A stretch of DNA of 17,010 nucleotides, from contig NZ_CALHWC010000178.1 of assembly GCF_938036805.1 (NCBI RefSeq), positions 1 to 17,010 on the forward strand, in the 5' to 3' direction. Made by a program: the position numbers and the translations under genes. The notes beneath the pieces were generated by a model. That model saw nothing but the letters and a program-made list of their open reading frames with translations, was not told where the DNA came from and made no database searches. Positions 12,900 to 17,010 of this stretch are shown one piece after another; positions within the stretch are counted from its first letter, which is position 1, and every line of letters starts with the position of its first letter. The stretch comes from an uncultured Streptococcus sp. (GTDB lineage: Bacteria > Bacillota > Bacilli > Lactobacillales > Streptococcaceae).

Positions 12900-13721
12900 A
12901 TGCCGTCAATGAAAGAATACGCTTTGCAGTATCAAAAATTGGGCTTTTCAGTAATCCCAATCAATCCAAAGAATAAAATGCCTTTGATTGATTTTGCTGA
13001 CAAGCCTGCCATGACTCCAGCTGAGATTGAAAACTTTTGGGACGGCTACCCCAACGCAAATATCGCTCTAAAAACAACTAACTTCTTTGTTATTGATATC
13101 GATAAGCACGGCAAATCCAACGGCTTTGAGTCACTTAAAAAATGGGAATATCTGGGATTGATTGAACCGACACTGCAAGCTAAGACGGCAAGCGGTGGAA
13201 AACACCTTTTCTACTTCAAAAGGGATGACACTCCCATCACACAGATGATTGGTTTCCTTCCTGGTGTTGACATCAAAGCCCATGAAAACAATTATGTTTT
13301 GGTTGCCCCGTCTGCCACAGATAAAGGGCAGTATGAGTGGGATCTGGAAAAGTCTAAGGAAGGCGGTACAATGGTCACCCCTTCCAAGGAACTAATCCAG
13401 GCAATAAAAGAGCAATACGGCAAAACCCACGGTTACAAGTATGATGGAAAAGACGGTCTCAGGGATTTGGCTAGACGGTCCCATACCAGAGACCGAACCC
13501 AGACTACAGAACTTTTTGAAACTATCGCAGTTGGTTTTGGCGATGAAGGTGGGCGAAATGACAAGCTGGCTAAATTTGTAGGCGGTCTGCTGTTTCGAGC
13601 AGTTGATGATGAGGTTGTTTTGCAGTTGGCCAAGATTGCCAACACAAATAGTTCCAATCCTCTATCAGATAGAGAGGTGACACGAACGGTTGAAAGTATG
13701 ATTAAAAAAGATAGGAGGTGA
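12900..13721 (+). CDS. Prim-pol (bifunctional DNA primase/polymerase) with PriCT domain
   Basis: A 273-residue primase of the archaeo-eukaryotic prim-pol fold. Motif I is FFVIDIDKH (Asp66, Asp68), motif II is ASGGKHLFY (Ser98 to His102), and motif III is GVDIKAHENNYVLVAPS (Asp124). Residues about 195-273 (DRTQTTELFETIAVGFGDEGG, LSDREVTRTVESMI) match a PriCT-1 linker domain. It should make primers for phage DNA synthesis together with the helicase encoded next. Many phages fuse the two; here they are separate and overlap by 4 bp. Start ATG 12900 has AGGAGG at 12887-12892. Confidence 0.88.
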   Translation: MPSMKEYALQYQKLGFSVIPINPKNKMPLIDFADKPAMTPAEIENFWDGYPNANIALKTTNFFVIDIDKHGKSNGFESLKKWEYLGLIEPTLQAKTASGGKHLFYFKRDDTPITQMIGFLPGVDIKAHENNYVLVAPSATDKGQYEWDLEKSKEGGTMVTPSKELIQAIKEQYGKTHGYKYDGKDGLRDLARRSHTRDRTQTTELFETIAVGFGDEGGRNDKLAKFVGGLLFRAVDDEVVLQLAKIANTNSSNPLSDREVTRTVESMIKKDRR

Positions 13722-15049
13722 GTGCGATTGGTAATGTAGTGAGTATTGATAGTCAGCCGAAATTGATTTTAACTGGTAGCGGAGCTATCAAATCCACTAG
13801 TCCAGCAAATGTTTTGATGTCGTTTAAGGCAGATGAACAGCTTGGCGCCTATCTTCGCAGGAATGATTTCTCTCAGGAATATGAGTTTACACAAGAAGTC
13901 AAAATCGGCAAAACCTTATTTAAACAGGGGGAATTACCCGCTAATTTTAACAGCGTAGTAACTGTTTATTTTGAAAATGAGTTGGGAGTCGTATATTCTA
14001 GCAATGCCTTTAAAGCAGGAATGGAAACTTTCTTTTCGGAACGGTCCTACAACCCTGTTTTGGAATATATGGAGCAAGCTGCTAGCAATTGGGACGGTAG
14101 AAAGCGGATCGATCAGATGTTGCAAGTTTATCTTGGAGCGGACGACGATAGCCTTATCTCTAAAATTGCTAAAATGTGGCTAGTTGGTGCTGTCGCAAAA
14201 GTCTATGATCCTTACGTAAAATTTGATTATGTCCTGGATTTGGTAGGAGGTCAAGGAGTCGGTAAAACATCTTTGTTGCAAAAATTGGGCGGGCCATGGT
14301 ACACAGATGCTGTTACAGATTTTTCGAACAAAGATAATTATGACATCATGCTAAAAAGTCTAATCGTCAATGATGATGAAATGGTAGCCAGTAACAGAAT
14401 GTCTTTCGCGGAAACCAAAGCTTTTATTTCAAAGACTAGTTTGCGGTACCGGCGACCTTACATGACCAAGACAGAGGAATTTGCAAAGAATTTTGTTTTG
14501 GCCAGGACAACGAATCAGAAGGAATACCTCAAAGATAAAACGGGCGAGCGCCGATTCCTGCCAGTATTAGCTGATGCTAGTCGACAACAGAAGCATCCCA
14601 TGCAAATTAAAACGGAGACGGTTGAGCAAATTTGGGGTGAAGCCGTCGCAATTTATAAAAAAGGAGTTGATCTGATGTTTGACGAAGCAACAGAAAAAGA
14701 ACTCAATTTTTATCGTGAAAAATTTATGTATCGGGACGAAGTCGAACAACAAGTTTTAGAATATCTAGATATGCCTATTCCTGACTTTTGGGAGAAATGG
14801 CCTGTCCAGAAACAACATCAGTACACACAACGCTATTTTGACAATAGCCCTGATTTTGAAGCTGGTAATAGCAAGCTGACAAAAGTCTCAACTAGGGAGA
14901 TGATGTATAACTTGTTCATGCGAAATTCAAATGACAGAAAACTATCAACAAAAATCAATATGATTATGGATAATCACCCCGATTGGGGAAAAGGTACTTT
15001 CCGTTTTGGCGGAAAACTATCTAAAGGATTCCGTCGAAAAGAAGAGTAA
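13718..15049 (+). CDS. VirE-type SF3 helicase (phage replication)
   Basis: A helicase of up to 443 residues in the VirE/D5-like group. Walker A is GGQGVGKT (177-184), Walker B is LIVNDDEM (215-222), and TTNQKEYLKDKTGERRFLPV matches the family sensor and Arg-finger region. It should unwind phage DNA with the preceding primase. Start choice is unclear: GTG 13718 overlaps the preceding stop as GTGA but also overlaps the AGGAGG (13713-13718) ribosome site, and the next in-frame codon at ideal spacing is an ATT at 13727. No ATG is available. I give the first start, assuming termination-reinitiation. Confidence 0.87.
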   Translation: MSAIGNVVSIDSQPKLILTGSGAIKSTSPANVLMSFKADEQLGAYLRRNDFSQEYEFTQEVKIGKTLFKQGELPANFNSVVTVYFENELGVVYSSNAFKAGMETFFSERSYNPVLEYMEQAASNWDGRKRIDQMLQVYLGADDDSLISKIAKMWLVGAVAKVYDPYVKFDYVLDLVGGQGVGKTSLLQKLGGPWYTDAVTDFSNKDNYDIMLKSLIVNDDEMVASNRMSFAETKAFISKTSLRYRRPYMTKTEEFAKNFVLARTTNQKEYLKDKTGERRFLPVLADASRQQKHPMQIKTETVEQIWGEAVAIYKKGVDLMFDEATEKELNFYREKFMYRDEVEQQVLEYLDMPIPDFWEKWPVQKQHQYTQRYFDNSPDFEAGNSKLTKVSTREMMYNLFMRNSNDRKLSTKINMIMDNHPDWGKGTFRFGGKLSKGFRRKEE

Positions 15050-15060
15050 CAGCATTTTTT

Positions 15061-15307
15061 TATAGGTAACACTTTTAGCATTTCCTTGTTCTTATAGGTA
15101 ACAGGGTAACACCATAGGTAACGGCTAACGAAGTCTAAAAACCTTATTATATCAATGTTTATTAACTATATATATACTACTGTTACTCTGTTACCTATAT
15201 ATTATAAAAGTTAGTAAAAATATATATATAAATAGAGAAAGCCTATTAAATAGGGATTTCTAAAAAAATATTTTTAAACTTTTTGAATTTATGGGTAACA
15301 CGGTAAC
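15061..15307. repeat. GGTAAC iteron-like array in an AT-rich gap, candidate replication origin
   Basis: The gap 15050-15332 has no gene. GGTAAC occurs at 15065, 15097, 15105, 15117, 15294 and 15302, with reverse copies GTTACC at 15190 and GTTACT at 15182. Three are closely spaced pairs, 8 bp apart (15097-15110, 15182-15195 on the minus strand, 15294-15307), giving consensus GGTAACA-NN-GTAAC. The stretch between is strongly AT-rich, with runs such as TATATATA, and a small palindrome CCTATTAAATAGG at 15242-15254. Its position after primase and helicase genes suits an origin. Function is inferred. Confidence 0.6.
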
Positions 15308-15332
15308 GCTTAAATATTAGAGGATGTGAAAG

Positions 15333-16043
15333 ATGGAAATACAGGAATTGATCGAACGCTATGAAAGCTATGAAGGTATTTGGGACGCTCCAGGAGCAGA
15401 AGCCGCTCGTAAATGCTTTTTACGAGATTTGAAACAATTAGATGACCAACATTCCGGGCATACTGAAGAAGCACCGCGCTATGTCAAGAACGTACTAGCT
15501 CGCTTGCGAGAATTGCCATTGCATGACAGGGAAGTCTGGTTGAAAGCCATTATGGCTGAATTTGAGCGAGATTTCAGCCGTGCGATATGGCGCGAGGGAT
15601 ACAAGCAAGGCAAGTTTGAGGGCATGATTGAACGTGAGAAAGTCACGATACCTCAGTTTGTGGCCAGTTGGATTGAAAAGTGTAAAACGTTTAAGAGTTT
15701 TGCTGTAAGCCTATCTTTTGCGTTGCAACCCAGTGTATGGGAAGCAAATAGCTTATCTGACGAGTGCATTGAATGGTTGACGGATACAGAAAATCAAGAC
15801 CTCTTCGCTCGAGCGTGGCTGGACGGCTACGAGGTCGAGAAGGAGGAGCGGTATTTGGTTAAGATTAAAGGGATTGACCCTGATTTTGATATTTTGAAAT
15901 ATAATTTGGGGGCAAGAAATTGGTTCACAGGTAGCAGACATGAATATAGTTCTTTTAGATTACACCACACCCGCAAAGAGCTTGAAGATGCTGGGTTCGG
16001 ATGGGTATTTGATTGCCCGGGCATTGAGATTGAGGAGGTGTAA
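15333..16043 (+). CDS. DUF1642 family phage protein
   Basis: A 236-residue protein. The C-terminal half follows the DUF1642 pattern: TIPQFVASWIEKCKTF, a WLDGYEVEKEERYLVKI segment and a closing HTRKELEDAGFGWVFDCPGI motif. The N-terminal 110 residues are helical (RYESYEGIWDAPGAEAARKCF and EVWLKAIMAEFERDFSRAIW), as in longer members. DUF1642 proteins are common in streptococcal and lactococcal phage middle regions and have no established role. ATG 15333 is preceded by AGAGG (15319-15323). It is the first gene after the GGTAAC array and may start a new transcript, but I find no convincing promoter. Confidence 0.85.
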   Translation: MEIQELIERYESYEGIWDAPGAEAARKCFLRDLKQLDDQHSGHTEEAPRYVKNVLARLRELPLHDREVWLKAIMAEFERDFSRAIWREGYKQGKFEGMIEREKVTIPQFVASWIEKCKTFKSFAVSLSFALQPSVWEANSLSDECIEWLTDTENQDLFARAWLDGYEVEKEERYLVKIKGIDPDFDILKYNLGARNWFTGSRHEYSSFRLHHTRKELEDAGFGWVFDCPGIEIEEV

Positions 16044-16044
16044 A

Positions 16045-16431
16045 ATGACAAATCTTTGGGAGGAGACTTTAGAGGTTTTAAGAGATTACGGCAAAACGTT
16101 TGAGGGCGTCAGATATATTCAAGGTTCAGACTTTAAAATCACTAAAGAAAATTTCGAGAGACTTGCCAAGCAAGCGAATTATCATAGCGGATACGGTGCC
16201 GCTCACGTTCCTACTGATTTAGTCATTGTTGGCAAAGGATGGTGGTTAGAGCGAGGAGAATATGATGGTTCTGAGTGGTGGGATTATAAAGAAGTACCTA
16301 AACAAATCAATGAAGTCAGAAACATTTCTAATCTTGTAGGCGGAATGTGGCCAAGGCTTAAAGAATTGAATACCATCGACCCGATACAAGAAAGACTTGA
16401 AGAAATAAGAAAGGAGAATACGATTGAATAA
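16045..16431 (+). CDS. Hypothetical phage protein, Trp-rich
   Basis: A 128-residue protein with the conspicuous segment VIVGKGWWLERGEYDGSEWW near residues 57-76 and YHSGYGAAHVPTDL before it. Similar short proteins recur in streptococcal phages, but I cannot name a family. The frame is open to 15940, inside the DUF1642 gene. ATG 16045 is chosen because GAGGAGGTG (16032-16040) lies directly upstream. It begins 1 bp after the DUF1642 stop. No membrane or catalytic motif is seen. The final residues overlap a tiny ORF starting at 16424. Confidence 0.75.
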   Translation: MTNLWEETLEVLRDYGKTFEGVRYIQGSDFKITKENFERLAKQANYHSGYGAAHVPTDLVIVGKGWWLERGEYDGSEWWDYKEVPKQINEVRNISNLVGGMWPRLKELNTIDPIQERLEEIRKENTIE

Positions 16432-16504
16432 ACGTCAACGCAAAAAGAAAATTTTGGACGGTCTGAATAAAGAAGAAAGATATCGCAGGACGCAGCGGTT
16501 ATGA
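16424..16504 (+). CDS. Very small basic protein (26 aa)
   Basis: A 26-codon ORF starting at TTG, with a good ribosome site AAGGAG (16411-16416) at 7-nt spacing. The product is strongly basic (MNKRQRKKKILDGLNKEERY and a short tail). It overlaps the preceding gene by 8 bp, and its TGA overlaps the next ATG as ATGA. Short basic MNKRQRKK-type peptides occur in streptococcal phages, but this could also be a leader or a remnant. Only spacing and ribosome site support it. Confidence 0.5.
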   Translation: MNKRQRKKKILDGLNKEERYRRTQRL

Positions 16505-16554
16505 ATACTACGGAATTTCAAGATTATAAAAATAAAGGATTGAGGTTGAAATGA
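16501..16554 (+). CDS. 17-codon mini-ORF between overlapping starts
   Basis: ATG 16501 overlaps the preceding stop (ATGA) and its own TGA (16552-16554) overlaps the next gene's ATG (16551). The 17-residue product is MNTTEFQDYKNKGLRLK. AGGA at 16487-16490 is a weak ribosome site. It may serve to pass ribosomes to the next gene rather than make a useful peptide. Chance occurrence cannot be excluded. Confidence 0.35.
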   Translation: MNTTEFQDYKNKGLRLK

Positions 16555-16865
16555 CATTATTTGATGAAGTACAGCAATTGAGCTCAGAAAGTCACGCAAA
16601 ATGGTTCGAGCGTTATTTTAAGAGATATAACCTAGAAGAAAAACTAAAAACTTCTGCTCAAAAAGGTTATACAGGCTATTTAATTGATGTTTGGTCAGTT
16701 AGAGATAAATATCTCAGGAATCGATTAGAAAATGAAAGAACATTGGAAATGTTAAGAGAACGGCTTGGAAAGGGTTTTTCAGTCGGGTATCAATTGACTT
16801 ATTCTAAAAACTTATTTACAGGACAGGAATATGTCTCTGATAGGAAGATACATATTACTTGGTAA
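16551..16865 (+). CDS. Hypothetical phage protein before the late-control gene
   Basis: A 104-residue, mainly helical protein (SESHAKWFERYFKRYNLEEKL, KYLRNRLENERTLEMLRERL) ending with strand-like residues YVSDRKIHITW. I do not recognise it. The ATG overlaps the preceding mini-ORF stop, and TTGAGGTTG just upstream offers a GAGG ribosome site. It is followed by a 75-bp gap holding the inverted repeat described separately. No membrane segment or catalytic motif is visible. Confidence 0.7.
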   Translation: MTLFDEVQQLSSESHAKWFERYFKRYNLEEKLKTSAQKGYTGYLIDVWSVRDKYLRNRLENERTLEMLRERLGKGFSVGYQLTYSKNLFTGQEYVSDRKIHITW

Positions 16866-16881
16866 AACAAAAAAGCCAAAG

Positions 16882-16943
16882 CACTCTCTGCCTCAGCTAA
16901 ATTTCCAATAAGATTATTATATCATAAAAGGAGACAGAGAGTG
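16882..16943 (+). promoter_or_regulatory. Inverted repeat enclosing the ribosome site and start codon of the last gene
   Basis: CACTCTCTG (16882-16890) is the exact reverse complement of CAGAGAGTG (16935-16943); after one mismatch (16891/16934), CTC (16892-16894) also pairs with GAG (16931-16933). The 36-nt loop is AT-rich. The right arm contains most of the SD (AAAAGGAG, 16926-16933) and the whole GTG start (16941-16943). No T tract follows, so it is not a terminator. A role in translational control is inferred. Confidence 0.6.
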
Positions 16944-17010
16944 AGTAAGGCGAAAGCTATTTTAAAGGATTTAAGAAACCTTGATCTATATATTGCAAGT
17001 TTGATTAGAC
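16941..17010 (+). CDS. Start of a DUF1492/ArpU-like phage gene, cut by the window end
   Basis: Only the first 23 codons are visible: MSKAKAILKDLRNLDLYIAS and three more. This N-terminus resembles DUF1492 and ArpU/RinA-like proteins, which in Gram-positive phages lie just before the terminase genes and are thought to control late transcription. Start is GTG 16941 with AAAAGGAG (16926-16933) at 7-nt spacing; both sit in an inverted repeat. The family call rests on a short segment and on position, so it is tentative. Confidence 0.55.
   Translation, partial: MSKAKAILKDLRNLDLYIASLIR

Larger units (their letters stand above)
2702..17010. mobile_element. Prophage, left portion (integrase to early/middle region), partial
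   Basis: From just after ssrA to the window end the genes are phage-type: integrase, lysogeny module, CI/Cro switch, early genes, replication and recombination block, then small middle genes leading to a DUF1492/ArpU-like gene. No host gene reappears. Terminase, structural, lysis genes and attR are expected to the right. The order is typical of Lactobacillales siphoviruses. The visible early genes all look intact, so this is not an obvious remnant; whether it can excise cannot be judged from this part alone. Confidence 0.93.

Noticed and set aside
15940..16044. N-terminal extension of the Trp-rich protein
   Set aside because: It overlaps the DUF1642 gene for over 100 bp, and a strong GAGGAGGTG site supports ATG 16045.
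16882..16943. Terminator before the last gene
   Set aside because: No T run follows on either strand, and the right arm coincides with a ribosome site and start codon.

Overview
The window suggests a Streptococcus chromosome, probably of the oral mitis/sanguinis type, carrying the left part of an integrated temperate siphovirus. The evidence is a streptococcal prephenate dehydrogenase followed by a UPF0342 (YlbF/YmcA-like) gene, a tmRNA whose tag reads AKNNNSYALAA, strong AAGGAG-type ribosome sites, low to moderate GC, and a phage gene order typical of Lactobacillales siphoviruses. Species is not resolvable by eye.

Host part (1-2701): tyrA and the UPF0342 gene are co-directional and end at a strong terminator. 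A PaaI-like hotdog thioesterase gene follows with its own extended -10 promoter and hairpin. The tmRNA gene ssrA comes next, with a clear promoter and no encoded CCA.

Prophage left end and immunity region (about 2702-6053): DNA after the last base of ssrA looks phage-derived. A terminator sits just downstream of ssrA, along with two families of short direct repeats that could be integrase arm sites. Leftward genes are a tyrosine integrase, a small PH-like protein, an ImmA/IrrE metallopeptidase and a CI-like repressor. A 302-bp divergent control region with repeated ACTATTG/CAATAGT half-sites separates the repressor from a rightward Cro-like gene and a DUF771 DNA-binding gene. Two hairpin terminators face inward at the edges of this switch, so it seems shielded from transcription entering from either side.

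Early lytic region (6125-15049): small phage genes come first, including a protein built on eleven 18-bp tandem repeats (predicted left-handed beta-helix), two single-pass membrane proteins, a possible winged-helix protein and an HNH endonuclease. A replication and recombination block follows: Gp157-like protein, an unknown, a RuvC-like resolvase, an SF2 helicase, an unknown, a Sak4-like RecA-fold ATPase, a DUF669 presumed ssDNA-binding protein with an SSB-type acidic tip, a prim-pol primase and a VirE-type SF3 helicase. Genes are tightly packed and often overlap, consistent with one early operon.

Downstream (15050-17010): an AT-rich 283-bp gap carries repeated GGTAAC elements in both orientations and is the best origin candidate. 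It is followed by a DUF1642 gene, a Trp-rich unknown, two mini-ORFs chained by overlaps, another unknown, and the start of a DUF1492/ArpU-like gene whose ribosome site and GTG start lie inside a long inverted repeat. The structural genes and right attachment site are outside the window.

The most interesting candidates are the inward-facing terminators around the switch, the GGTAAC array, the start-sequestering hairpin at the right end, and the SSB-like tails on two consecutive recombination proteins. I saw no clear new defence or mobile system.
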